Shown one piece after another: positions 38,486 to 51,700 of a stretch of DNA of 64,000 bases. The stretch spans positions 1,302,001 through 1,366,000 of the forward strand of contig JAJQJQ010000051.1 in the NCBI GenBank assembly GCA_028622995.1, in the 5' to 3' direction. The stretch is from Panagrolaimus kolymaensis (lineage: Eukaryota; Nematoda; Chromadorea; Rhabditida; Panagrolaimidae). A model generated the notes under the pieces. The model worked only from the letters and a program-made list of their open reading frames with translations, was not told where the DNA came from and searched no databases. Position 1 is the first letter of the stretch, and every line of letters starts with the position of its first letter. Made by a program: the position numbers and the translations under genes.

Positions 38486-39941
38486 TTTTTTCAAAATATT
38501 TAAAGAATGTGATTTTTTGTCAAATAATCCTCCTCCGCACAAACTCATTATTGTATTATATTTTATGTTTAAGCTTTTAAGTATATTTTTTTTCTCATAA
38601 AGATGTTAACAACTACTTGTAGCACTTACTCCTCGAGGATGATCTAAGCCGATTGTTGGTTATTGTTGTTGTGGTAATAAATAAAAAATATATTATTAAG
38701 TGCTTTTTTTATGAGAGGTAACAAACATGGAATAAACAATAAAAAAAAATTCCATTACTCTCACCAAAAAAAATTTCGAATTGCTAGAGTCAATTTTTTT
38801 GAAGTCCTGAAAAAAGAAGATTCGCCGGCATCATACTTTAGCTCCATTTTAAATTATATTTGCTAGATCTCGAGGAAGAATGAAAACTTATTATTAATAC
38901 CATATTTTTTAAAGAGAGTAAACAACATCTTTGATTCTTTTCAAAAATCAAACAAATTATGTTTTTTATTATTTATTTTTTTTTTCTTGATTAAACTTGG
39001 CATTTTTCTCTAAAATACCATTGTTGTTGCTCGTTCGATATTACATATTTTTTTTCTCCATTTTTTTTCTTTTTTTTCTTGCTTGATTCTTCAATGCATC
39101 ATCGGATGTGTTTTTTTTAATGGAACAATAAGCTTGTTTTTTTTGTTTGTTGTTGGCACACTTTAAAGGGAAAAAAGTTGACGACGAACATTAAAGAAAA
39201 TAATTTTACCGCATTTTTCTTTCCTTTCTTTTTTTTATTACGGGCTCGATTACGGTAGAAAATAAAATAAAATAAAAGTTTTTCCATTTTGTAAGCCTAG
39301 CCACAAGTTGTTTTTGTCGTAAAAAAATATTTTTTTTTGATGGCTGCATTGAAGAATGAAATTAAAAGTCAGAAGAATACCCAAGATGACTGCTTACTCT
39401 TTGTTGGAGTCTCATGACCCTCACTTTTTTTTTTTGCTGCTGTTGCTTTCAGAATTCTGTGGAACCACAAAAATAAAAAATAATAAAAATATTGAAAGGG
39501 ATAATACTCGAAAAAAATAAAATAAAAGAAGGGTTTTATGATTTTCTTAAAGATTATCACCATTATTTTTTTTCATTCTCTACCTGCCGCCATTCGAGAT
39601 TTTCTTCTCTCTTCTCGAGAAGAGAGGAGTTTAGTTAAAAGCTTTTTATTTTAGAGGGAGTTCCATAAATAGAGAATTTTTTTTATTGAGGCGATTGAAG
39701 GAGGTGTGTTATTAAGATTTTGTTTTTGTATTTTCAAAAAAGTGCTCATGATGATACAAAAAATCAAAGGTTTCAGTTTTTTATTTATGGACGACGACGC
39801 TCAAAGAGAGATCAAACGAAAGGGCCATAACCATTTTGAACACAGCTTCGTGAAAATAAATAAGTAAATAGTTTTTAAACGACGTTGTGAATGATCTAAG
39901 AACTAAATATTACAAAAATTCCATAAAACATTTTTTTAAAG

Positions 39942-39990
39942 TGATAATAACGTAAATTTAACAATATTTTTAATGATGATGTTACTGTCA
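39942..39990 (-). repeat. 49-bp TGATAGTAAC/TTACTATCA element
   Basis: Read on the minus strand: TGACAGTAAC start, core AAATATTGT at positions 22-30, TTATTATCA end. Intergenic. Confidence 0.75.
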
Positions 39991-40572
39991 ATTAAGAATG
40001 CAGTTGTTTATGAAAGAGAAATTTGAAAAAGAAGTTGCTAGAAGAAGAAAAACAAATTCAAAAAAAAAAAGAAAAATATTTTTTAAATTTTTATAAGAAA
40101 TAGAGCTATAATTAGGAAATATATCGAGAAATTACTGTCACAAAAAAAAATTCTAAAGTCGAATAATTTTCATAAAACTTTTTTTTTGAACTTTTTAGAA
40201 AGCAATTTTCTTTAAGATTTAAATTTTTTAAGTGCGAGATACCGTAATTAGAAAACATTTTTTGCCAAAAACAAAAGTTTTGCTTCATAAATTCCGCCCA
40301 CCTTCGAGACCTATAAAAAAAAGAAGCTTCTTCCAACTTTTTCCAAACCATTACACTCAAAAACAAAACAAAAAGTTTTTTTATTATATGTATGCATCAA
40401 CCAACCACATAAATACATTCTTCATCCACATGGGAGCAGCAGCAGAAACCAAGAAGCATGCTTTTGCGCGCGCATTTTTCAGGAGTTGGAGAATCATAAA
40501 AAAATATGGAAGCAACGGAATCGAAAAATAAAAAGGCTCAAAATAAAAATAAAAAAAAGTCAAAAGGCATAC

Positions 40573-40600
40573 TTTTTATTTTATTTTATTTTATTTTATT
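40573..40600. repeat. (TTTTA)n pentanucleotide repeat
   Basis: Five to six tandem TTTTA units in intergenic DNA. Confidence 0.85.
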
Positions 40601-40670
40601 CTTTTATTTTCGTTTTCCTTGTTTTTGTCCATATTTTTTTTCTCCTTGTTTCATAGATGCTTTTCCATCG

Positions 40671-40690
40671 AAGCAAGCAAGCAAGCAAGC
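40671..40690. repeat. (AAGC)5 tetranucleotide repeat
   Basis: Five tandem AAGC units in intergenic DNA. Shorter AAGC runs also occur near 42370, 45745 and 49680. Confidence 0.9.
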
Positions 40691-41555
40691 TAGTAGCTGC
40701 TTCCATTAACGGAATTGGTTTCGATATATATATTTATAAAAAAATTTTTGGAGACGACTACGACGATGGCAAGCGAAAACAATAACGGGTGTTTCTCTCT
40801 TCCCTCTTTTTTTTGGGTTCTGGCTTTTACTATTTTTTTTGACTTTATTTTATTTTTTGGTGGTGGTTAGTTGGATGCAAAAATATTTTCTTCCTCATTT
40901 TTTGCCATCTTTTGCTACTTGATTTTTTTAGAAGCGCCCGAGATTTCATATTTCTTTGTTTTGTTCAAATATAAAATCCATTTTATCCAAAAATATAAAA
41001 AAAAATACTTTACAAAGTAAAAAAAGGAGAAAGCATTTATATATTTTTTCTTTTATCGAAAAAAATATTAATAAAGTGAACGATAATCTTTTACCCTTCT
41101 ATTTTTCATCTAACAGAGCAAATGACTGTCACAAATACAATTTTATCTTTTTTTTCTGCTAACCTTTTTCTAAGTAAAAAAATAGAAAGAATAAAAAAAT
41201 ATATTAAATACTCTAAATCTTGGGATCAGCTCTTTTCTTTCTTTTTTGCCACTTTAGGTAGAGAGAAAAGGAATGCTTTTAACAACCATGTAAGTAAGTA
41301 AAGTGACTGAGACACTATGTTTTTGAAGTAAGCAAAGAAGAAAAAAATGAAAAAAAAATTAAAAGTAAAAAGCTATTTTACAAAAAAATCGTTTTACTTT
41401 CTTGTTGCTTGTTGGTATTTTTTTTTAAAAATTATTACAGAATAAATTTTGTTTTACAAGAATTTTCTAAGCGGTTTCATAATTATTATTTTTATACTTA
41501 AAAATTTTTAATTTTTCTCAAAAAAAATTTGCAACGTTAAACAACATTTTATTAA

Positions 41556-41604
41556 TTATAGTTAGCATATTTTTAGAAATATTGCTCGCTTTTTATTACT
41601 ATCA
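41556..41604 (+). repeat. 49-bp TGATAGTAAC/TTACTATCA element
   Basis: The left end is eroded (TTATAGTTAG). The right end TTACTATCA and the core AAATATTGC at positions 22-30 are intact. Confidence 0.7.
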
Positions 41605-42715
41605 ACTTTTCATTAAAATTTTAATATTTTGTTTGGTTTTTAATTTTTTTAAATATTTTAATTTAAACTTTCTTTCCCGCGACAAATGCTTCGAATCAAT
41701 AGTTAATCAATTTCTGCAATAATTTACCAAAACTTTTTGCCCTCTTTACATGAAATTTCCTCATCCAAAAAAAAACGCTTGCTTGCTGTTTGCGAAACTA
41801 ATTCTTTTTATTTTTTTGGTTTATAGGGTTTTATTCTATTTTTATACGCTTAAAATGAGATAATCATTTATTTCATATTTATCTTACTTTACTTGCTTGT
41901 GTTTCATAAAAAAAATTTATAAAATTCCGTGACTTTTTCTTTTGTAAAATAACTATAATTCAAAATATTTTCCAGCTAATCACTGCTTTAGTTTAGTTTC
42001 ATCATCACTTTATAACCCAAAAAAATCAATAAATGGGTTTTTTTAAAAAAGCTTCTGCTTATTTTTCATTATTAAAAAATCTTTAAAATTTTTTTTTATA
42101 TTTTTAATATAATTATTTCACCAAATTAAAGTTTAGTTTTTTTTAAACTCAAACTTTTTTTCCTACCCTTTCTCACTTACCATAATTTTGCTAACCATTT
42201 AACCCTACTATCTTTTCTATTTCCCTTTTTTTTCTTATTGCATAAACATTTGTCCATTTCCGGTTGTCATCTGCCTTCTTCTTTTTCTTCCACCATCCAT
42301 CGAGAAAGAAAAAAACTCCACCCATTTTCCTTCTTTTTTTGGACCTTTTTCCATTATTCATGCAAGAAGGCAAGCAAGCATGTTTGCGGTAACAAACTTT
42401 TTTTCTTTCGCGCATTTTTTTCTCCGCCTCTTCTAGATGACATTTTTTCTTTCATGTTCGTTTATTTCCGATCGTATATTTACAAGCTATTTCCTTTTTC
42501 CAACACCAAAAAAGACTGTAAAAATAATTTTTTTGTTAGCTAAAAAATCTCGACTTTGACATTAAAAAAAACACTTTTTTCATTCACAAATTTTTTTTCT
42601 TTTTTTCTAAATTTGCATCCACATTAAAATTTTGATTCGTGGTATTTTTTTCATATTTTTGTCCATTACCTTTTTAAACCCCTAAAAATTTAAATATTTA
42701 AACTTTCTTCTGGAA

Positions 42716-42722
42716 TTTTCAG
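42716..42722 (+). promoter_or_regulatory. probable spliced-leader or 5' UTR acceptor of LIM-homeobox gene
   Basis: TTTTCAG placed 12 bases before the ATG at 42735. It resembles the other nematode-type acceptors in this window and supports this start codon. Confidence 0.5.
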
Positions 42723-42734
42723 AAATTAAAAACG

Positions 42735-45700
42735 ATGACATCATCATCGATATCTAAAGATTCAAATAATAATAATAATAATAATAGCAACAGTCACCAA
42801 TCAACTACAACAACAGCAACAGCATCCGTATCGGGTGAACGTTCGGCTGGAAGTGGAGATGATTGTGATTCAACTGAATCTATTACTTTAACTCAATTAG
42901 GTTCATCATCTTCCAGTGCTGGGGTTGCAGCTATTAGAGAATCCATTGGTGAGTTAGAAAATTTGGTTTTGGGGGTTTTAAAATAGTTTTTGGTTTGCAT
43001 AAAATCATATTTTTCTAAAAAAATTATTCGAGTATTTATATAATTTTTTATATATGTCTATATCTATACTTCTATATATATACATTTCTATATCTACATT
43101 TCTATATATACATGTCTATATCTACATCTACACATATATATATATGTAAATGTATATATCGATACTTATATACGTATAGAGTATCGCTCCATTTTAGTCG
43201 CAGTAAAATTTAACAAAACTTTCTACAACGCCATTTTTTGAAAGTCCACCATAACCAATTCTTTTTTTCCTCCTTCTAAATCTATTTCTATTTTCTATCT
43301 ATTTTCAACAATCATAAAAAAATTCACCGCATCATCACTTCTTGAAAATAAATACTTTGCAAAAGAAAGAAAGAAAAAGAAAAGCCCATAATCTTTTTCA
43401 AACAAAAACAAAAATTTCAACGTAATACCAAATACTTTGGTATATAAACATAGTTCTTTTTTTTTATTGATAACGTGTTAGCGCTAACAAAAAAAAAATG
43501 CTTAGGATTTCATTTCATTCGAGTTTGATCAACCTGTTTGAAAATGATTACAACTATCTTTTTTCTTACATTGAAATAGCGGATGTACCATTCATCGATA
43601 TTCATCGTACAAATTTTTTGGTGGTAAATAGGTTTGGTTACTCTCAAACACAAAAATTAGAAAAATATATTTTTTGAAATAGCATTTTATAGCAAAATTG
43701 TTTTACTGTATTTTTACAAATTTTTTCTTTAAAAAAAACTTTTGTTTTTTTAAACTTTTTGCCGCTGATTTACTGTAATTTTTTGCATATCTTTTCCTTC
43801 CAAGTTTCTTTCTCTTTTATATTTTTCGATGCAACCACGAAAAGGACCATTTATGGAAAAATATAAAATGTCTAAACCATTTTCAAATTAAAAAATGAAA
43901 GATTTTTTTGCCCTTGATTTTTTTTTCTCCATAAACCAAGGAAGAAAAATTTAAAAAACGGCAGTGTAATTAATTGTAATTCATCATTTTATTTTAAAAA
44001 ATCTAAACCAACCAAAAACGAAGAAATTAGATTTTTTTATATTTCATAAAGAAAAAACAAAAATGATTTACTCACAGCTGGATATCGAACAAATTTTTTA
44101 TAACTTTTAGACGTTTTTTATTTTTTGGGAAAAAACAAAAAAAAATTCTATAACACTTCTTTCCTTCCTTTTTTGACAACCGTGTCCGCTGCTTTGGATT
44201 TTTTGGACATTCATTTTTATTAATTTTTTTTGTTGTTATACATACAACTTTTTTTTCTGTTTCTCAAAAACATGTTCCGTTTTTTTTTTATTCAATCAAA
44301 AATGAATTGAATCAAGTTCGTGGCATCGACGGCGGCGGCGGCAAACATCTTTTGATCTCATTGTCACAACCACCACCACCAAAAAAAGCAAGGGTGGATG
44401 GAAGGAGAGGCTAAAAAGCCAGCCAGCCGAAAAAAGGCAAAAATTCTTTCTTTGAGAAAGCATTTTCTTTAATGTTTTTGGTTGATTTTCTTTTGATTAT
44501 TATATTATTATTTTTCTTTACACGCAATCATCAATTGACTAACTGACTGACTGACACCCTTCTTTTCAATTTCCTTCTTTTGTTGCTCTCTTTTTTTTCT
44601 TCGGTATTATGTCAAAAAAAAAAAAAGGTTGAATAATAAGAAAAGCAAGAAAAAAAAAATATGAGTGAATAATGAATGAAATTCAAGCTCGAGAGCGACG
44701 ACAAAAAAAAAGCTTGAACTTTTATATTTATTTTTTTCTCAATGAAATCAACTACAAAAAAAAGCCGCAATCGCATAATCGCATTTTTTTATATTAACAA
44801 CAAAGAAAAAAGAAATAATTTTACGAACAATAATAATAAAAGCTGAAAAAAGGTTATTGAAAAAAAAAATACTGCTAGTTTTTATTTTTAATTTGTATTT
44901 TTTATTATAACGAATAAAGAAAAAGTGGGAAGGTTTTTTAAGTTTTTGCCAAACAAAAGTTTTTGATATGTATGAAAAGGGAAATTAGACTTTTTTAGAT
45001 TACTTTCACGCTATTTTTTTTACTAAAAAAATAATATTAAAATAAAGAAATTTAAAAAATGTTTATTGAATATTTTTCGATGACTCCCTTTGTTTTTATT
45101 TTTTTAAATTTTATTTGTCAACATTTTTTAACTTAGAAAAAATATTTTGCAAAATTAAATTATTTTTATGCTTTGTTTTTATTTTGTTGTTTTCTTTGCT
45201 TACAGTATTTTCGTTTATTTGGATTTTTTTGTTGCTGAAAAATTTTCTTTTAAAATTTAAATCTTCCAAAATTTTTTTAATATTTTATCGTCTGCTTATT
45301 TTTGTTTCAAACATTTTGATTTTTTTTTTGTTTTCTGTCTTGAGGATTTTTAGCGACTTTCCATTACTTTTTTTTACTTTACTTCTGCGTCTCCATCTCA
45401 TTTCATTGTTGTTTTCTATTTTTTTTTACTTTTTCTTTTCTTTTTTTGAATCAATTAAATAATTCTGATGTTTAGTCAAAAGTCAAAAAAAGAAGGCATA
45501 AGTGTCGAAGCAAAAAAAGAAAAGAAAAAAGTTTCAGAATATTATAACCAACCATAATAATTCTGTCACATCCTTTTTCTTCCATTCTTTTTCCTCTTCC
45601 TCTGATGTGAGCTTTTCTATTTCCCCACTCATCTCTCAGTTTCTCGATATGGGCATATTTATTCCATTTCCATGTTTTTCATGTTTCATTGTTTTTATGA

Positions 45701-48700
45701 CTGATGATGCGTAATAAATTTGGCGACACATTGAAAAAAAGCAGGCAAGCAAGCAACAACTGCGGCAAAGTGCCGAGTTAATGGACTGCTTCCATTTTTA
45801 CTTTTATTTCACTTTTTTTTCGCGCAAAGTCGTCTGTCAAAAAAGAAGAAGCAAGAGAGAAGCCGTTAAAATGCACGCTTACTTTTCTTCATTTTTTTCT
45901 GTTTGCAACAGGCTGCTGTAGTCGTCTTTTTGGGTTGTTGGGTTATTTTCGCTTTGGCTTCATTTTTTCTTCTTCTTAAAGGCAGATGCGACCAGCTGCC
46001 TTTCCGCCGCTGTTGTCTCTTCTTCTTTTTTCTTTTTATTATTATACGGTAATGCGAGAACCTTCTCTTCTCATCACAAACTCAAAAAATAAAAGCGGCT
46101 TTCATTTCTCGCCGTATAAAGTAAAAAAGGTAAAGGTGCAAACGGTCAATTAACAGCTTTTGATGATGCTTCTTTCTTCTCTTGTTTTATGTGTGTATTT
46201 ACAATATAATATAATTTTTCATGGATGATGAAAAATGAAATAGAGAAAAAAATGTGATTTTATGCTCCTCGCCTGCAAAAAAAAAACTATGAGGAAATAA
46301 CAATAATGACATGCGACAAGCCAAAAAAATATTTAGTTTTTAAAAATATGGATTTCTTTGACTGAGTTAAAAAAATTGTACAAAATTTACCAGAAAAAAG
46401 TTTGCTAATAAAAAAAAATCATTTCTGTTGAATATAATAATTTTTCCCAACTAAAAAACCACAAAATTTCAAACCTTAAAAACCATCAAAATGCACAAAT
46501 AAAAACTCCAAATATTCAAATAAATTTTTTGTTATTAGTTATTTTAGAAATAACTGAAATATGCCATTGTTCAAGATGCAAGCAACCAATCAGTGATAAA
46601 TTTGTATATAAAGTTTTGGAATGTTGCTTTCATGAATCATGTTTACAATGTGTTGAATGTCAAGCTCCATTTTCTTCCACGTGCTTTATTCGACAAGGAA
46701 ATTTATATTGTCGTGAACATTTTCGTCGAAATTTTGGTCCCAAATGTTCAAGATGTCGACAAAATTTAGATGAAAATAGTATTATTCGTAAAGCCAATGG
46801 ACATATTTATCATGCTTCATGCTTTCAATGTATTATATGTAAACGCCAATTAGAAACCGGGGATCAATTTTATTTAATTCCTATGGATGGTAGGCTTGTA
46901 TGTCGAACGGATTATGAAAATGCAGCTAAAGGTAAGAAAAAAAATAAGGGAAAATCACCAAATTGAGGAAATTTAAAAAAATTGTTTGATTCGATAGAAA
47001 AAAATATTAGTTTTCTTCTGTTATTGAAAACATTGAGGCCACTATAAAAAATAGACGGATAGTCAAATTAAGAACTAAAAGTAACTTGAAATTTAAAAAA
47101 ATCCTGATGCGTGGCCAACCTCTAAACCCAGAAACAAAAAGTTATTGAAATAATTGTTTTTTTGTTTTTTTTTTGTAAAAAAAGTTGAATATAATTCTAA
47201 AAATCAAAATTCTTGGAAAGTGGCAACCAGTGTTGTGACTTTGACTTTTGGTCGCACCGAGCACCGCACCACGCACCGGAGCTCCAAAATGGTCGCACCG
47301 GAAACCGCACCGAGCACCGGCCATTTTTAAAAATCGCACCAAGCACCGCACCGGCACCAATTTTTTTTTAATAATTGTTTTTTAATTGATATTTTTTAAT
47401 ATAATATTAACAAAATGCTTATTTAAAAGTGTTTTATAGCGTTTTCCACCACGTTTAAGCTTAATAAAAGTCAAAAAAAGCTGAAAATACCGGACATTTA
47501 AATTTAAAATTTTTTTATCTCACCAAGCACCGCACCAAGCACCAGCTGGTGCGCACCGGTGCGGTGCGGGTGCGGTGCGAGTCACAACACTGGTGGCAAC
47601 GCAACGTAGCTCCTCAGAAACAAGAAAATATATGTAATTTAGTGAAATTTTTTGTCTCAAAGGAAAATGGATGGATTTCTATAAAAGCTTGTTTAGAAAA
47701 AATTTTAAACATAAATTCACTTTATTGCATTCATTTTTCTTTCTTTCTTTTTGTGATTTATTCTAGAAAAATATTTTTTATAACTCGAGAAAAATAACTT
47801 AAAAGAATTTCTAAAAAATAAATGTATCAGCAGCCTTGTGCTGACTTGCATTCTGTATTTTAGATGCATTAAATATTTCACGTATTTAGTGCTAAATTTA
47901 AAATAATTAATTAGAAGCACATATTTGTTGTTGCACTTACCATATTACCACTCGCTTCGATTATTATTTAGGACTTTAAAAATAAACTTTAATGAGCAGC
48001 GTATTTTACTAATGAGCTTAAAAATCACAAATTAATTCAATGAAGCAAAAAAATTTATCCAATTAAAAACTTAAGGTTTTATTCAAAAATATGATACTGT
48101 TGGTTTTTTTGAGGATCGAAAGTTTGTGAAAAATAAAAACAGTATCCTTTTTTTAGACTTTTTAGAATGAAAAAAATATTCGTTTTTTAAAGACATTTAG
48201 AAAAATCATAGAAAACAAATTTTTGATAAGTGAGTTGATTCTTTATTTTTTGATTGCTAACCTTAACTATTTTTTATTGGAAGAGATTATCAAAAAAAAA
48301 ATTAATCATACAGTTTATTTTTAAACATTTTAATAATAAAAAAAACCTTTTTTTGCAAAACAACTATTTTTTAAAAATAGAATTTTATTTAGTTGTATTT
48401 TTTGATCTTTTAACAACACACCACCCTCACTTTATTAAAAGAAACACCTTAATTAAAATTAATATAATAAAAATAATTAATCCTTGAAAACCTATTTTTT
48501 AAATCAAAAAAAAAAGAAAGAAAAGAATTTGATTGGTTTTTTGAGGCTTCAAATTTTTTTAAATTAAAAAAATTTGACTATTTTTAATGTAGCCTCCTAT
48601 TTTTTAATTTTATTTAGTTTTTCTTAAATATCTCATTCTTTCTTTTCTTTTTTTGATTAATAAAAAACAAATATTAAATGTTTAAAAATAAAGATAATTA

Positions 48701-51700
48701 AATTTATAATTATTATTATTACTTTTGGCTTTTTTTGTCTATTTTAATTAATGTTTGTGTTGTATTTTTTGGAAAATGTACTGGGTTTTCTTTTTTTCCT
48801 CCTTTGTTGGACTTTCATTATTAAAAAGTTGTTGGATTAGTTAGAAATAAATAAAATGGGTCTTTAAAGTAATGAGTGAAAAAGGAATAACTGAAAGAAT
48901 TTTTTGTTTTTTAGAGTATCTTGACTTTAACGTTCTTTCAAAAATATAGAAAATAGGGGATTTCAAAGGAAAAAGTTGAGAAAAATTTTAATAAATAAAT
49001 AAAACCATTTTTTGAGTTTTTCTTTATAAATTTTATTTTTTGATTTTTGTGACGAGAACCGCTGTTACTGATTTATGTTTATAAAAATAATATTTTCCAT
49101 TTCGGCGGAACGGTCTCGTTCTCACATAAATCATTTTTTTATTTTAAAAAATCTTGAAAATCTTAATTATTTCATTTTTTCTTCACTTTTTTCATTGGTG
49201 GCTACAGTAATGAATATTTGACCTTGAGGATGCGTATGTCGATCGCGTTTCCTATCATTTCGTAATCCATCCTTCCATTCATCTATTTATTTTTTTGTTT
49301 CACGTTTGAAAAAAGAAAAACTTGTTGTCTTTGATTATTTATTTTTGTTGTTTTTATTGTTTATAAATCTCTTGCGTCAATTTTTCATTTTATATTTTGT
49401 TTACTTTTAATTTAAATTTCAAAAACCAAACAAATCAAATTTTTAAACCTGTTTTTATTTTTTTTGATCCATATCCCTTTTTAAAAAAGTTGCTTTTTTC
49501 TTTGAACTTTTATTTTCAATTTTTTTTCTTCGAAGAAAATTTTCTTTTTACTTTCATTGTATTTTGTTAACTTTTTTTTGGGTTGTGTTGTTGCTTCTCA
49601 GAAGATTTCAAAGATTATTCATTATATTTTTTTATTAATTTACTTCCTCGCCAATCTTACTTTCAAGGAAAATAAAAAGAGCAAGCAAGCAAGCGTGTTT
49701 TCTTTTTTGCTTAAGTCTCACCACCGTTTCTTTTGTGTTTTTGTATTCAAAAAAAAAATTTCATGTGAAAAAAATACAAAAAAAAAATGATTTCGATGTC
49801 TCATAGATTTCCAAGAATTTTACGAACTCATATTGAACTTATAAAAAAAAATAATATTATAAATTTTTTAGTTTTTTTGGATACAAAAAAAATAATTCTT
49901 TTTTCCTCCAAGATTTTTTTCTCTCTCGCGTCTTTAGAAAATTTTTTTTGAAAAAACTTTTTCTTTTCTCCTCGTGTGTGCGAATATAGTAGCTGTAGGC
50001 TTGGAAGAATAACACTCATGAAAAAAAAAGAGTTTTTTTGTATCTACAAAAAAATTAAAAATCATATGAAAAAATATTAGTAAGTCTGTGGAGTGCTGTT
50101 TCAAAAAAGGCGCCTGCTTGACTGACTGTTTAAAAATTAGTTAGTAGCTTGCTTTTCTGAAGATAATCTCAATTTTTCCTTCTGCTTTTTTTTATTGTAT
50201 GTTTTGAGAAAAAAGAAAAAAAATGTAGGCGTAAGCTTTGAACTATGAATGAGACCATGAAATCATATTTATGGCATGATGTTTTCTTTGTCTATCGTAT
50301 CGTATGCTTTTTTCATGAAACAAACTAACTCCTGACAAATATATGAGTAATCACTTTGAGAAGATCAATCAAAATGACAACATTTTTTTGTAATCTTAAA
50401 AATCATGACTCTTGAGCCTTTGAGCACTGAAGAAAGGATAATGTCTCAGAGATTTAAATTAAAGGCCTTTATTGGTGGAAGAAAAGCGGCTTTTGGAGGT
50501 GAAAATTTTTTTGTTTTTGAGAAAAGTAAAACTATGACGAGAACGTAAAATGTATGTTTTTTGTATTGTTTTTTTTATAATGGAAGAAATGAATTACAGC
50601 AAAAGATAATAGGATTTCGTGGGTATAAAGTGTCGAGGATTTTGTTAGTTTAAAGTTTGAACTTTAAAAACGTAAAATCAAATGTTTGAACTTATGATTT
50701 TCGGCCCTTTTAGAAAAACGATTAAATTTTTTTTTCGGATTTATAAAAATCAAAAATGGGCAGCAAAGTAGTATACAATAAATAAACTTGAACCAAATAG
50801 AGAAAGTCAAAGTTTCAATGAAGGTATGATAAAATTTCAGGTGAATTATTTTTTGCACCTATTTTTCTTTGACCTTTCTAAAGTTGTTTTCTTTCATTTT
50901 TAAAGTCCCTTGTTTTATTGCTTTTTGAATTTTGCTTTTTCCCCATTCATCACTATTAACTAAAAAAACAGATTTATCCTACAAACCCAACAAATCCCTT
51001 CCACTTTATTTCTTTTTTCTTTTTTCATTTTTTCATAGCTTCTTTTTGCAAAAGATCTTCTTTATTTTTTTCATTAATCTTTACTGCCACCCCCAACAAT
51101 TCATTTATTAATTAATTCATTTTTTATTTATCTTTAAGTATTAAAAATTGACCCCTTAACTTTTTTTATGCAAAAGTATGGCTCAAATACTTTATATTTT
51201 GTTTTAGTTTATTTATCTTTTAAGCTTCAAACATACAAAAAAAACGTGGCTTTTATCCATCTTTTTCTTTTAATTCATTCATTGAAAAGGAAAAGGATAA
51301 TCCTTGCATTTATTTATTCATAAAATAAAATAAAAAAGATTGTTGATAAATCTCTGCTTTGTGAAGAAGGATGCGAGGGAGGATGGGATAAGAAAGAATG
51401 AAACCTTAGAGGAGGTCAAAAAATTCTTTTTATCATCTTATCTCTCCATTTTTTTTTCTAGCTTAGTGCTTCTTCTTGCCATTGAAAAAAAAGCTACTCG
51501 AAGCAACAACAAAAAGGCTTAAAATATGGTCTAAGGAAAAAAGAAAGATTTGTGAATGAATGAATGTTGCAAATCCCTTTTTTTCTCTCACCTTTATTTT
51601 TCTTTTTGCAAAGGATACGTGGAAAATATTTCTTTTTTTTTTATTCATCCATTCTGGCGACCTAAGATCCCTCTTTTTTAAGGAGAAAAAAGTGTGGAGA

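Larger units (their letters stand above)
38174..42734. other. 4.5-kb intergenic region before the LIM-homeobox gene
   Basis: No gene was seen. It holds three 49-bp elements, a TTTTA pentanucleotide run (40573-40600), an AAGC run (40671-40690) and a splice-acceptor-like TTTTCAG at 42716-42722 just before the LIM-homeobox start codon. Promoter and enhancers of that gene are expected here. Confidence 0.45.

Noticed and set aside
45115..45462. 115-codon hydrophobic frame in the first LIM-homeobox intron
   Set aside because: Composed of F, L, I and S from T-rich sequence; no start context or domain.
49049..49135. GC-richer segment with GAGAAC/GTTCTC and TGATTTATG/CATAAATCA pairs
   Set aside because: The paired pieces are in the wrong order to form one nested inverted repeat, so no element could be defined.
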